Below the pieces are notes generated by a model that saw nothing but the letters and a program-made list of their open reading frames with translations, searched no databases and had not been told where the DNA came from. Made by a program: the position numbers and the translations under genes. 64,000 nucleotides of DNA, from contig QJZC01000034.1 in the NCBI GenBank assembly GCA_003247575.1, positions 59,321 through 123,320 on the forward strand, read 5' to 3'. Origin of the DNA: Pseudomonadota bacterium. Lineage in GTDB: Bacteria > Myxococcota_A > UBA9160 > SZUA-336. Below, piece after piece: positions 17,934 to 25,698 of this stretch (its first letter is position 1; every line of letters starts with the position of its first letter).

Positions 17934-19055
17934 GGACTCATCGGCTCGCGTACGAGGCTGCTCTCGTGTGCGAGCTGGACGGAGCGACCGGATCCAGTCC
18001 GCGGCTGCGTATCCGATGGGGAGCACGCACAGAAACCAGAGCGGAACGGCGACGGCCACCAGCGCATCCGCCGCGCGATTGTCGATCACCGGTTCGATAT
18101 ATCGATCGTGAATGCGCAGCGCTGGGTAGCGTCCGGGCCCCAGCAAGGGGCGCATCAGCACATCCCACCAGAAGAAGACCTGCCAGGACTGACGTCGCAC
18201 ATACCGCCCGACATTCAGGCTGATCCGAGCCGCACCGACGAGGCCCGCCTCGATCAGGATCCGACGCACCAAGGTCAAGTAGGGACGCACGTCTAGCCGA
18301 TCTGCCTGCCCCTGTTCCGCGTACACGCGCGGAGCTCGTTCGAAGAAGGGCGTGACCTGCGCGGCGTGCATCCCCATGATGATGGCCATCAAGGTGTACA
18401 AGCGTAGGTGACCTTGGGCCTCGAAGCGGCGCGCTGCGGTCTCGAGGTGCCCGGGTAGCACGATCCAGCAGCCTGTATCGAAGATACGTGCAGCCAGGCG
18501 CTGATCCTCGAGGAAGGGAAGCTGCTCGTCGAATCCGCCCAGCTCGCGGAAGTAGCGCCTCGGAATCAGGACTCCCTGGTCGCCGTTGATGGTATCCCGT
18601 CGGTTCATGGCCGTCTTCTCTTCCATGTGGCGGAAGAAGCGCGCGTGCCCGTTCGCAGACCGCGAGAAGCGCAGGGCGAAGTGACCAGCGATGCGGTGGC
18701 CCGCCTCGGGATCGAGGGCGGCGCTGCGCGCACTCTCGATCGCGCGCAGCGCACCTACCAGCAGGCGAGGCTCCGGCAAGCCGGAGTCCGCGTGCAAGAA
18801 GAGCAAGTACTCGGCCGTCGCACGTGCAGCACCGAGATTCATCTGGGCACCGCGGCCTCGGGGGGCATTCACGACCCGTGCGCCACCCGCCTGCGCGCGG
18901 TCCGTCGTCGCATCGGTGGAGCCGCCGTCGGCTACGATCACCTCGAGCGAAACCCCTACCTGTGCTGCGAGCTGCGCGAGCAGTGCCGGTAGGTGCTGCG
19001 CCTCGTTCAAGGTCGGAATGACGATCGAGAGTCCGGGCCCGCCTTGCTGGTTCAT
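17928..19055 (-). CDS. Family 2 glycosyltransferase (rSAM/selenodomain-associated transferase 2-like)
   Basis: A 375-residue GT-A fold transferase. The first 230 residues match the family: LSIVIPTLNEA, the nucleotide-sugar binding VIVADGGSTDAT, the RGRGAQMNLGA loop and the DxD-like LFLHADSGLP metal site. The remaining 145 residues include a likely membrane-associated helix near the C-terminus (ALVAVAVPLWFLCVLPIGYAAA), which is longer than the usual 220-residue members. The sugar donor and acceptor are unknown; a membrane lipid or protein acceptor is plausible. An alternative GTG start lies two codons upstream. It overlaps the previous gene's stop region by six bases. Confidence 0.8.
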   Translation of the reverse strand: MNQQGGPGLSIVIPTLNEAQHLPALLAQLAAQVGVSLEVIVADGGSTDATTDRAQAGGARVVNAPRGRGAQMNLGAARATAEYLLFLHADSGLPEPRLLVGALRAIESARSAALDPEAGHRIAGHFALRFSRSANGHARFFRHMEEKTAMNRRDTINGDQGVLIPRRYFRELGGFDEQLPFLEDQRLAARIFDTGCWIVLPGHLETAARRFEAQGHLRLYTLMAIIMGMHAAQVTPFFERAPRVYAEQGQADRLDVRPYLTLVRRILIEAGLVGAARISLNVGRYVRRQSWQVFFWWDVLMRPLLGPGRYPALRIHDRYIEPVIDNRAADALVAVAVPLWFLCVLPIGYAAADWIRSLRPARTREQPRTRADESS

Positions 19056-19193
19056 CCCCACCTACCGTGCTGCATCGAGCCAAACTCCCATCGTTGATCG
19101 ATCTCGTGTTGGGCCGTCTCGAGTACCGTTCGTCGAGTACCGATCGGGCGAATCTACGGCGCGTGTGACATAATCGCCGCTCGAAGGTCCGCT

Positions 19194-20423
19194 GTGAACC
19201 GCTCTGCTGCCCTTGCTCTCGATTCCAAAGACTCGCTGGCTGCCCTGCGGTCGAGCTTCGAGCTCCCCTGCGACCAGATCTACCTCGACGGGAATTCTCT
19301 TGGCGCCCTTCCGAGCTGCGTGCCGGAACGACTGCGCCATGCCGTCGAGCAAGAGTGGGGCCGCGGCTTGATCCGGAGCTGGAATTCGAGCTGGTTCGGG
19401 GCCTCGGAACGCGTGGCCCGCAGGCTCGCGCCTCTGCTCGGCGCGCACCCCGACGAGGTCGAGGTCGCCGACAGCACCTCGGTCAACCTCTTCAAGCAGC
19501 TTGCGAGCGCCCTGCACGCCAGACCCGGCCGCCCGCGCATTCTCATCGATGCCGACGCCTTTCCGACCAACCTGTACATGAGCGACAGTGCGGCTCGCTG
19601 GCTCGACGGTCACCACTTCGTCGATCGCGTACCCGCCGAGCAGCTCTTCGCCAAGCTCGGCGACGACGTCGCCGTGGTCGTACTCAGCCACGTGGACTAC
19701 CGAAGTGGCAGATTGCATCCCCTCGCAGAGCTCACCCGTGCAGCGCACACTGTCGGTGCCCTGATTCTGGTGGATCTCTCGCACAGCGCCGGCACCATGC
19801 CACTCGAGCTGACGGATTGGGCGGTGGACCTGGCGGTGGGATGTGGATACAAATTTCTGTGTGGAGGCCCCGGCGCTCCCGCGTATCTCTACGTGCGTCG
19901 CCCGCTTCAGGTCGGGCTCGAGCAACCGCTGACCGGCTGGTTCGGGCACGCGCGACCCTTCGACTTCGAGCCTGGCTTCGACCCGGCCGAGGGAATGGCG
20001 CGCATGCGCTGCGGCACCCCACCGGTACTCTCGCTGCTCGCGCTCGAGGCGGCGCTCGAGGTCTTCGACGAGGTCGATCTGCAGGCACTGCGGCAGAAGG
20101 CCATCGGGCTCTCCGAGCTTCTGATCCGACTCGTCTGCGAGCGTTGCGGCAGATACGGGATAGAGCTCGGTTCTCCGCTGGATCCAGCACTTCGCGGCTC
20201 GCAGGTGTCGTTCCGACACCCTGACGCGTTCCCGATCGTTCAGGCGCTGATCTCGCAGGGGGTGATCGGCGACTTCCGCGCACCCGATACCTTGCGGTTC
20301 GGCATCACGCCGCTCTACACCCGCTTCATCGACGTATGGGAGGCGGCCTCGAGACTCAGCGACGTGCTGGAGCGCGACGAGTGGAAGCGCTTTCCACGCG
20401 AGCCGGAACAGACGGTCACCTGA
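19194..20423 (+). CDS. kynU: Kynureninase
   Basis: PLP enzyme that cleaves kynurenine to anthranilate and alanine in tryptophan breakdown. The 409-residue product has the family N-terminal signature YLDGNSLGALP, WGRGLIRSWN, the STSVNLFK phosphate-binding region, and the PLP lysine in GCGYKFLCGGPGAP. Length matches kynureninases (about 400-420). The GTG start has AAGG just before it. No tryptophan 2,3-dioxygenase or kynurenine formamidase is in the window; the following alpha/beta-hydrolase-fold protein lacks the usual serine and so is not an obvious formamidase. Confidence 0.92.
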   Translation: MNRSAALALDSKDSLAALRSSFELPCDQIYLDGNSLGALPSCVPERLRHAVEQEWGRGLIRSWNSSWFGASERVARRLAPLLGAHPDEVEVADSTSVNLFKQLASALHARPGRPRILIDADAFPTNLYMSDSAARWLDGHHFVDRVPAEQLFAKLGDDVAVVVLSHVDYRSGRLHPLAELTRAAHTVGALILVDLSHSAGTMPLELTDWAVDLAVGCGYKFLCGGPGAPAYLYVRRPLQVGLEQPLTGWFGHARPFDFEPGFDPAEGMARMRCGTPPVLSLLALEAALEVFDEVDLQALRQKAIGLSELLIRLVCERCGRYGIELGSPLDPALRGSQVSFRHPDAFPIVQALISQGVIGDFRAPDTLRFGITPLYTRFIDVWEAASRLSDVLERDEWKRFPREPEQTVT

Positions 20424-20462
20424 CCGCCCGCACGGGGCGATTAACGCTAGCATTCCTCCCCC

Positions 20463-21206
20463 ATGCAGGAATTTCTCGAGATCGATGGTCTACGCTTGCA
20501 CGTGGCCTGCGACGGCCCCCGCGAGGCGCGCCCGCTGGCACTGCTGAACGGCGCCTACAGCAACCTGGAGAGCTGGACACCAGCGCTCGATCGGCTCACT
20601 GCTGGATTCCGGGTCGTTCGCCACGACTGGAGGGGCACGGGACAGAGCGAGGGAGGCCCGCGGGAGTCCTATCGCTTCGAGCGCTATGCAGACGACCTGG
20701 CCGAGATCCTCGATCGCGAGCAGATCGAGCGTGCCATCATCTGTGGAATGGCCTACGGCGCTCGGATCGCAGCGCGCTTCGCCTTACGCCATCCCTCGCG
20801 CGTGGACTTGCTGGCGCTCTACGACGTCTCGCTCGACCAGCCCGTGGACCAGGAGCTCCAACGCAGCGGGAACCAGACTGCCAAGCAGCTGCGCGCCGAC
20901 GCCGGACTGGTGGAGCCCGTACGCAGCCGCACCTGGTTCGAGCACCGAGATCGACGCGAAGCGATGCGCTCGCTCACCGCCCACGTCGATCAGGCAGACC
21001 CGACCCCGGAGCTCGCTCGACTCGAGGTGCCCACCCTGGTCGTCTGCGGTCGCCAGGACGCGAACCTGTCCGAGGCTCGACGCATCGCCTCGATCGTTCG
21101 CGACTCCGAGTTCCACGTCATGGAGATGACGGGCCATGGCTCGGTCCAGTCCCGACCAGACCTGTTCACCTCACTGCTGCTCGACTTCGTGAAGCGCCGC
21201 GGCTAG
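20463..21206 (+). CDS. Alpha/beta-hydrolase-fold protein with alanine at the nucleophile position
   Basis: A 247-residue protein with clear alpha/beta-hydrolase sequence: HDWRGTGQSEG after strand beta-4, a C-terminal acid in VVCGRQDANL and the late histidine in MTGHGSVQSRPD. The nucleophile elbow, normally Gly-x-Ser-x-Gly, reads GMAYG, and the codon is plainly GCC. The catalytic serine is therefore missing. It may be a non-hydrolytic member (binding protein, C-C lyase or dioxygenase-like) or use a different mechanism. It is 39 bases downstream of kynU on the same strand, so they may be co-transcribed. The closest hydrolytic relatives would be enol-lactonase-like enzymes. Confidence 0.75.
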   Translation: MQEFLEIDGLRLHVACDGPREARPLALLNGAYSNLESWTPALDRLTAGFRVVRHDWRGTGQSEGGPRESYRFERYADDLAEILDREQIERAIICGMAYGARIAARFALRHPSRVDLLALYDVSLDQPVDQELQRSGNQTAKQLRADAGLVEPVRSRTWFEHRDRREAMRSLTAHVDQADPTPELARLEVPTLVVCGRQDANLSEARRIASIVRDSEFHVMEMTGHGSVQSRPDLFTSLLLDFVKRRG

Positions 21207-21230
21207 CCGGCCGTTCGCGCCGAGCAGGTC

Positions 21231-21728
21231 TCAGTAGCCGACGCTGGGTGCCTCGACCGCGAGCTGAGCTTGGACACGGACGCTTCCACCGGCGGTACTA
21301 TCGGCGACGATGTTGACGCGGTAGATGGCGATCTGTCCCCCACCGCCGTTGCCGCTCCCCTGGTTGAGCTGGCTCCCGGCCTTTGCGTCCGCCACGTACT
21401 GGATGAACTCGATCGGAAGCAGGGTCGGGTCCCCGAGCACGCCACTTCGGATCTTGGTTGCGCCGATCACCGACGAACCTTGCAGGCTGGCGATGTTGAT
21501 CGGCTGCGTGTCCAGCGTAAATCCGCTCGAGCTATTGAGCTGATTCAGGGCGAGCTTGATCCCGGCATCCGCCGCCATCAGGTTCACCACGCGGTGCCTC
21601 GACGATGCTCCGGACGAATTCTCCTCCTGAGCGCGCGACAGCGCGTTCACTCCGAGAGCCGAGATGACCAGCAGGAACAACAGGGCGATCAGCAGCGCGA
21701 TTCCCTCTTCCGATGGATGTCTTCTCAT
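21231..21728 (-). CDS. pilX: Type IV pilus minor pilin PilX-like protein
   Basis: A 165-residue protein with a short basic leader and the PilX-type N-terminal hydrophobic helix GIALLIALLFLLVISALG, followed by a polar helix (RAQEENSS) and a beta-rich C-terminal part. Minor pilins of this type prime pilus assembly in the inner membrane. It lies directly downstream of pilW (23 bases) and so should be controlled by the riboswitch in front of pilW. No pilV, fimT, pilY1 or pilE is adjacent in the window. It ends 24 bases from the convergent hydrolase-fold gene. Confidence 0.8.
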   Translation of the reverse strand: MRRHPSEEGIALLIALLFLLVISALGVNALSRAQEENSSGASSRHRVVNLMAADAGIKLALNQLNSSSGFTLDTQPINIASLQGSSVIGATKIRSGVLGDPTLLPIEFIQYVADAKAGSQLNQGSGNGGGGQIAIYRVNIVADSTAGGSVRVQAQLAVEAPSVGY

Positions 21729-21751
21729 GGCGAATCCTCCGGTGCCATCCC

Positions 21752-22873
21752 CTAGGGCACCTCTCCGTAGACGTTGGGCTCCAAGAGGTTGCGTGGCAGG
21801 ACTGCCGCCTGGAGCACCTTGCGGCTGACACCGTCCGGCGCGCCCGCAGGGCGGTTTGCGACTGCCGGGCGTCGGAAGTTTCCCGTCACGGTCTCGGGCA
21901 TCGAAGCGCGCGCGACCACCGAGATCTGCACCCGCCGAATGCGAGCCGAGTCGCGCATCGTGAGGGGCATCGAGTTGAAGTCGTGGATGGGGAACTCGGT
22001 GGGCGCGTCAACGACACCGTTCGGAGTACCCGAGACGTCGACCCAAAGCTCGACCTGGAGATCCTCCACCAGGGTCCCCAAGAGTGTTCCGTTTCTCATC
22101 AGACCGGTGCCCGTCGGAGCGGCGGGATCGGTAACGACCTCGTACACGACCGCCGGCACCGCGATCGTGTTCGGGTCTCCGACGGGAAAGAGGTTCGGGT
22201 CCGGAAAATCGTGGCCGACCGCCAAGGTGACTGTGCGGGGCGCGGTCTTCTTTACCGCGAGGATCCGAGCACAGTGCGTGGCCAACCCCTTCGCTGGGAA
22301 CGAGGTAGGTTGACCATCCGACTTCGCAATGATGATTCCCTCTCCCTCCTTGAAGTCCTCGGCAAAGGTGGGGGGCTTCGCGAAGCCGTCGACATCCAGA
22401 CTGGGCAGCTGCAGCACCCGCGAGCCCCCACTCGTGCTGTGGGAGGTCACGGCCACGCCGGTGTAGCGATCGGTCTTGAGGTCCAGCACGGTGGTGGCTG
22501 CCGAGCCCGGCACCGGAAGATCGAAGTAGGACGCGTCGCTCAGGCACAAGCGGTCGGCGGCAGGATTGCCGCCCCCATCCACACCGTCCACCGCCGCGAC
22601 GCCCGCCCATCTTGGCACCATGAAGCCGGCGTTGCGCGTGTCCGCCGCGATCAGATCGAGGCTGAGTCGAGCCGAATCGAGGGTCTCGAGCTTGCGCCGT
22701 TGCGAACGCTCGGTCGTCCCTTGCGAGATGATCGTGGCGGACATCTGGGCGACGATCACGCCCAGGATCGCCAGCGCGATCATCAGCTCGAGGATCGAGA
22801 AGCCCGCCTCGGAACCTTCGACTCGAGGTCGGAAGCCAATATTCCGCGATGCAACCCACTGACGACTCACCAT
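21752..22873 (-). CDS. pilW: Type IV pilus minor pilin PilW-like protein
   Basis: A 373-residue prepilin-like protein. The prepilin peptidase site is SEAGFSILELMIALAILG (cleavage after Gly, then Phe and Glu at +5), about 23 residues from the start, followed by the coiled alpha-1 helix and a large extracellular beta-rich domain with a PilW-like RLSLDLIAADTRNAGF segment. The ATG giving MVSRQWVA has AGGGAG four bases upstream; that site is part of the closing helix of a cyclic-di-GMP-I riboswitch. Together with pilX it probably initiates pilus assembly under second-messenger control. Confidence 0.85.
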   Translation of the reverse strand: MVSRQWVASRNIGFRPRVEGSEAGFSILELMIALAILGVIVAQMSATIISQGTTERSQRRKLETLDSARLSLDLIAADTRNAGFMVPRWAGVAAVDGVDGGGNPAADRLCLSDASYFDLPVPGSAATTVLDLKTDRYTGVAVTSHSTSGGSRVLQLPSLDVDGFAKPPTFAEDFKEGEGIIIAKSDGQPTSFPAKGLATHCARILAVKKTAPRTVTLAVGHDFPDPNLFPVGDPNTIAVPAVVYEVVTDPAAPTGTGLMRNGTLLGTLVEDLQVELWVDVSGTPNGVVDAPTEFPIHDFNSMPLTMRDSARIRRVQISVVARASMPETVTGNFRRPAVANRPAGAPDGVSRKVLQAAVLPRNLLEPNVYGEVP

Positions 22874-22877
22874 TGAA

Positions 22878-22970
22878 CTCCCTTCGGCAGCTGTCCGACC
22901 CTTCGCGCGTGGCGGGAGGGCGACTGGCTTTGCGTCCCTACGTCTCCGTAGGTTTGCCTTTATCGAGGAG
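22878..22970 (-). ncRNA. Cyclic-di-GMP-I (GEMM) riboswitch upstream of pilW
   Basis: On the minus strand the leader reads AAAGGCAAACC, then a 6-bp hairpin CCUACG-GAGA-CGUAGG with a GNRA tetraloop, then GACGCAAAGCC: the conserved core of the GEMM-I aptamer. Counting back from the hairpin, the base equivalent to Vc2 position 20 is G, which fits cyclic di-GMP and not cGAMP specificity. The 3' part ends in ACAGCUGCCGAA. Closing helix P1 pairs CUCCU-CG (22970-22964) with CG-AA-GGGAG (22886-22878). The GGGAG strand is the pilW Shine-Dalgarno, with the ATG four bases on, so ligand binding is expected to hide the ribosome site. Confidence 0.9.
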
Positions 22971-22990
22971 GGGCCGAGCGTCATTCGCAT

Positions 22991-23377
22991 TGGGCGCCCC
23001 CGCGCGGCATTCCTTTCTCGGCTAAGTGTCTTTCACGAGTGGACCGTATCTCTCCCATCGGTTGCCTTGTCGCAAAGCCTGAGGCTCGGGATGCGAGCTG
23101 AAAGGCACCCGACCGGCAACCGATGCGCAACTCGGGCTCTGTCGCACCCTTTACCCCACTCGCCCTTACGCGTGGACACCGTGAGGAGTAGCGACTATGC
23201 GCGCCAGAGTGTGCGCCTCGCAGCGAGAGTGGCGATCACAAGGATCTCGAAGTCCTCTCCGATAGGGGGCGATGCACAGCGCTGCAAGGGCGACCTCGAT
23301 TTGCAGCCAGCTGCGAGTTGCGTCTGTTTCGATCTACACCCACGCGAGTCCCATTCGCGTGACCAGAGGACGACCCC
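22991..23377. other. Gene-free region upstream of the pilW riboswitch and of the lipoprotein gene
   Basis: About 390 bases with no convincing coding frame. It contains the long inverted repeat at 23057-23124 (separate entry) and should carry the promoter for the pilW leader on the minus strand and for the gene at 23378 on the plus strand. No pilV or fimT remnant is evident. Confidence 0.4.
23057..23124. other. Structured inverted repeat, unidentified
   Basis: Perfect 10-base arms (ATCGGTTGCC at 23057-23066 and its complement at 23115-23124) enclose 48 bases that hold two competing small hairpins (AGCC-TGA-GGCT and GCTCG-GGATG-CGAGC) and the string CGCAAAGCC. It may be an RNA element of either flanking gene or a protein-binding site. 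The CGCAAAGCC string is shared with GEMM RNAs, but the rest of that consensus is missing. Confidence 0.5.
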
Positions 23378-23842
23378 ATGAGTCTCAATCCCGAATCCGA
23401 ACTCAAGTCCGAACGCGAACGCTCCCGAGGTGCCAGACAGCTATCGATCTACATGCTCGCACTCAGCCTGAGCACCAGCATCGCGGGCTGCACCATCGCT
23501 CCGACTCGTTCCAGCACACCCGCATTCGAGCCCAATTCACAACACCGCAACGGACCACCCGACCACGCGCCCGCACATGGATTCCGGCGCAAGTTCCGCC
23601 AGCACGGAGTGGAGCTGCGCTTCGATCGCGGACTCGACCTGTACGTGGTGGTCGATCTGACGGATGTGTTCTTCCGAGACGGGCGCTACTTCCGGCTCCA
23701 AGACGGGCGTTGGTCGGTGAGCGCTCGTCCTAGCGGCGGCTGGAGCCCGATCGAGCAAGACGATCTACCGAAGGGGCTTCACGGATACGGGCATGGCAGC
23801 AAGTCCAGGGGCCACGGCAAGGGCCGACACAAGGCGAGGTAG
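23378..23842 (+). CDS. Small lipoprotein of unknown function
   Basis: A 154-residue protein with a basic N-terminus, a hydrophobic stretch and the lipobox SIAGC (C37 or C38), so probably lipid-anchored. The mature part has a proline- and histidine-rich linker and one compact beta-rich segment with repeated Tyr/Phe/Arg pattern (DVFFRDGRYFRLQDGRWS). The tail is Gly-His-Lys rich, which could bind metal or nucleic acid. The ATG follows GAGGA. I do not recognise a named family. Confidence 0.65.
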   Translation: MSLNPESELKSERERSRGARQLSIYMLALSLSTSIAGCTIAPTRSSTPAFEPNSQHRNGPPDHAPAHGFRRKFRQHGVELRFDRGLDLYVVVDLTDVFFRDGRYFRLQDGRWSVSARPSGGWSPIEQDDLPKGLHGYGHGSKSRGHGKGRHKAR

Positions 23843-24014
23843 AGCGTGACCTCGGCTCACCGCTCGGCTTTCACGGACTCCCCTTCCCGAAAGTTGCCGT
23901 ACACGAGATGTACGAGCTCGCACAATCCGTGCTGCAAGAGGACATCCTAGGCGTGCGTACGGCGCTGCCTGCGACCGTCGGCTGCTGGCATACTCGCTGC
24001 ATTGAGCGTTCTGC

Positions 24015-25190
24015 ATGAGCTTGTCCACCCAATTGGAACGCTGGCAGCACGCCGGCCTGATCGACTCGGCAACCGCAAGTGCGATCGCCGAGTTCGAGTC
24101 CAGCAAGCGACGGCCCGCGCTGCTCTACGGAATGAGCGCGATCGGCGCCGGCACGATCGGCGTAGGCTTGATCTCCATCGTCGCCGCCAACTGGGATGGG
24201 ATCTCGGCGACGGCGAAGCTCGGGGCCGACCTCGGCTTGGGAGCTGCGCTCGCCGTATTGACGTATCGATCGGCGCGGCACCTTGCAGGCTGGCGCACGG
24301 ATACCTTGTGCATCGTGTACTACCTGTTCACGCTCGCTTCGATCGCGCTGGTCGGACAGATCTATCAGCTGGGGAGTCCCACATGGATGGGGCTCGGCGT
24401 GTGGTCGGCGTCCACGCTTCCCTTGATGTGGATCGGACGCGGACGCTTCCTCGGCGGGCTCTGGGCGATCGGCCTCGGCACCACCCTGGCGCTGCTGGCG
24501 AAGGCGCTGATCCGCTGGGTCGATACACGCAGCCGCGTGGACAATCTCGAGGACGAGCTGGCGGCGCTGCTCTCCTTTGCGCTTCCCGCGACGTTGCTCG
24601 TCCTCTCGCGCATTGCTTGGATCACCCGAGCGCGCGAGCAGCTGGCCGCGGGCTTTCGCGGCATCGTGGTCCTCACCAGCATCAGCGCCGCGCTCGGTGC
24701 GCAGTTCCTCTGGTACTCAAACATCCGCCCAGAAGAAACGCTCGGAATCGGCCTGCTGGGCTGCGCAGCCATCGCGTTCGGCCTCGCATCCTGCGCCCGC
24801 ACATTGTTCCCAGAGCTCGATGCGAACGGTCACTGGGGCGTGCGGACCTTCCTGGTGCTGACGACCGGGTCGCTGATCTGCACAGCCGGGTTCGAGCACA
24901 GTAGTGCACCTGCCGCCGGCGCGGTGCTACAGATCGCACTCCTGGCGGCGCTCGCGTGGACCTCGGCGCACGCGGGCAGCCTGCGCGGTTTCAACACACT
25001 GACGGCACTGATCGGCGTACGCATCGTGATCGCGTACGTCGAGGTCTTCGGCTCGATGCTCGATACCGGCCTCGGCATGATCATCGGCGGCAGCCTCACC
25101 CTACTCCTCGCCTGGATCTGGAAGCGATTGTCGCCCGAGCTCGCGGCGGCCCTCACCGCTGGCGAACGCGAGACCTCCCATGCAGCGTAG
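24015..25190 (+). CDS. DUF2157 multi-pass membrane protein
   Basis: A 391-residue integral membrane protein. The N-terminal 45 residues form the soluble helical segment typical of DUF2157 (LERWQHAGLIDSATASAIAEFE), followed by about ten predicted membrane helices starting at MSAIGAGTIGVGLISIVAANW. Family function is unknown. Its 3' end overlaps the start of the next gene by 11 bases, and that gene encodes the usual GDYXXLXY partner, so the pair is one translational unit. Confidence 0.8.
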   Translation: MSLSTQLERWQHAGLIDSATASAIAEFESSKRRPALLYGMSAIGAGTIGVGLISIVAANWDGISATAKLGADLGLGAALAVLTYRSARHLAGWRTDTLCIVYYLFTLASIALVGQIYQLGSPTWMGLGVWSASTLPLMWIGRGRFLGGLWAIGLGTTLALLAKALIRWVDTRSRVDNLEDELAALLSFALPATLLVLSRIAWITRAREQLAAGFRGIVVLTSISAALGAQFLWYSNIRPEETLGIGLLGCAAIAFGLASCARTLFPELDANGHWGVRTFLVLTTGSLICTAGFEHSSAPAAGAVLQIALLAALAWTSAHAGSLRGFNTLTALIGVRIVIAYVEVFGSMLDTGLGMIIGGSLTLLLAWIWKRLSPELAAALTAGERETSHAA

Positions 25191-25683
25191 ACTCCTGATC
25201 ATCGCCGTTGCCCTCCCACTCGTGGCGATCGCCGCGGGCATCGTGCGCTCAGAGCTCCATCGCAGTCGCTCACGATCCTGGGAGTTCGAGATCAGCGGCT
25301 ACGACCCGCGAGACCTTCTGCGAGGCCGCTACCTTCGCTACCGGATCGAGCTGTCGCGAGGCAACGACATCGAGAGCTGTTCGGGCTCGGACTGCTGCCT
25401 CTGCTTGCCGACCCCCGTCGAGGGGGAGATTCCCGACGTACGCAGGGCTACCTGTGCGACAGCCCGCGCGCAGTGCAGCGCCTTTGTTCGAGCGCGCGAG
25501 CTCGAGCAGCTGCGCCGCTTCTATGTCTCAGAGGCCAAGGCCGGTGAAGCCGAGCGGCTCCTCTTCGAGGCGATGCGTGTTCGCAACGCGAGAATTCTGG
25601 TCGACGTCGATGCAAGCGGCCGGCCACAGGTCCGCGATCTGCTGCTCGGCGGGACCCCTCTCGCCGAGCAACTCTCGGAGTGA
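25180..25683 (+). CDS. GDYXXLXY-family membrane-anchored protein (motif altered)
   Basis: A 167-residue protein with one N-terminal membrane segment (LLIIAVALPLVAIAAGIV) and an extracytoplasmic domain. The family's signature after DPRDLLRG, normally GDYxxLxY, reads GRYLRYRI, so it is degenerate. A cysteine cluster ESCSGSDCCLCLP is unusual and could form disulfides or bind metal. It overlaps the DUF2157 gene, its usual genomic partner. Function unknown. Confidence 0.75.
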   Translation: MQRRLLIIAVALPLVAIAAGIVRSELHRSRSRSWEFEISGYDPRDLLRGRYLRYRIELSRGNDIESCSGSDCCLCLPTPVEGEIPDVRRATCATARAQCSAFVRARELEQLRRFYVSEAKAGEAERLLFEAMRVRNARILVDVDASGRPQVRDLLLGGTPLAEQLSE

Positions 25684-25698
25684 GACAGTCCGCCCGAT

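Noticed and set aside
20463..21206. Kynurenine formamidase (kynB)
   Set aside because: Lacks the metal-binding His/Asp pattern of KynB and the serine of hydrolase-type formamidases.
23067..23124. Third GEMM riboswitch on the plus strand because of the string CGCAAAGCC
   Set aside because: The GGCAAACC half, GNRA hairpin and 3' receptor half are missing.
23080..23130. TPP or SAM-I riboswitch (CUGAAA, CCGGCAACC)
   Set aside because: Only short matches; the required helices and conserved blocks are not present in order.
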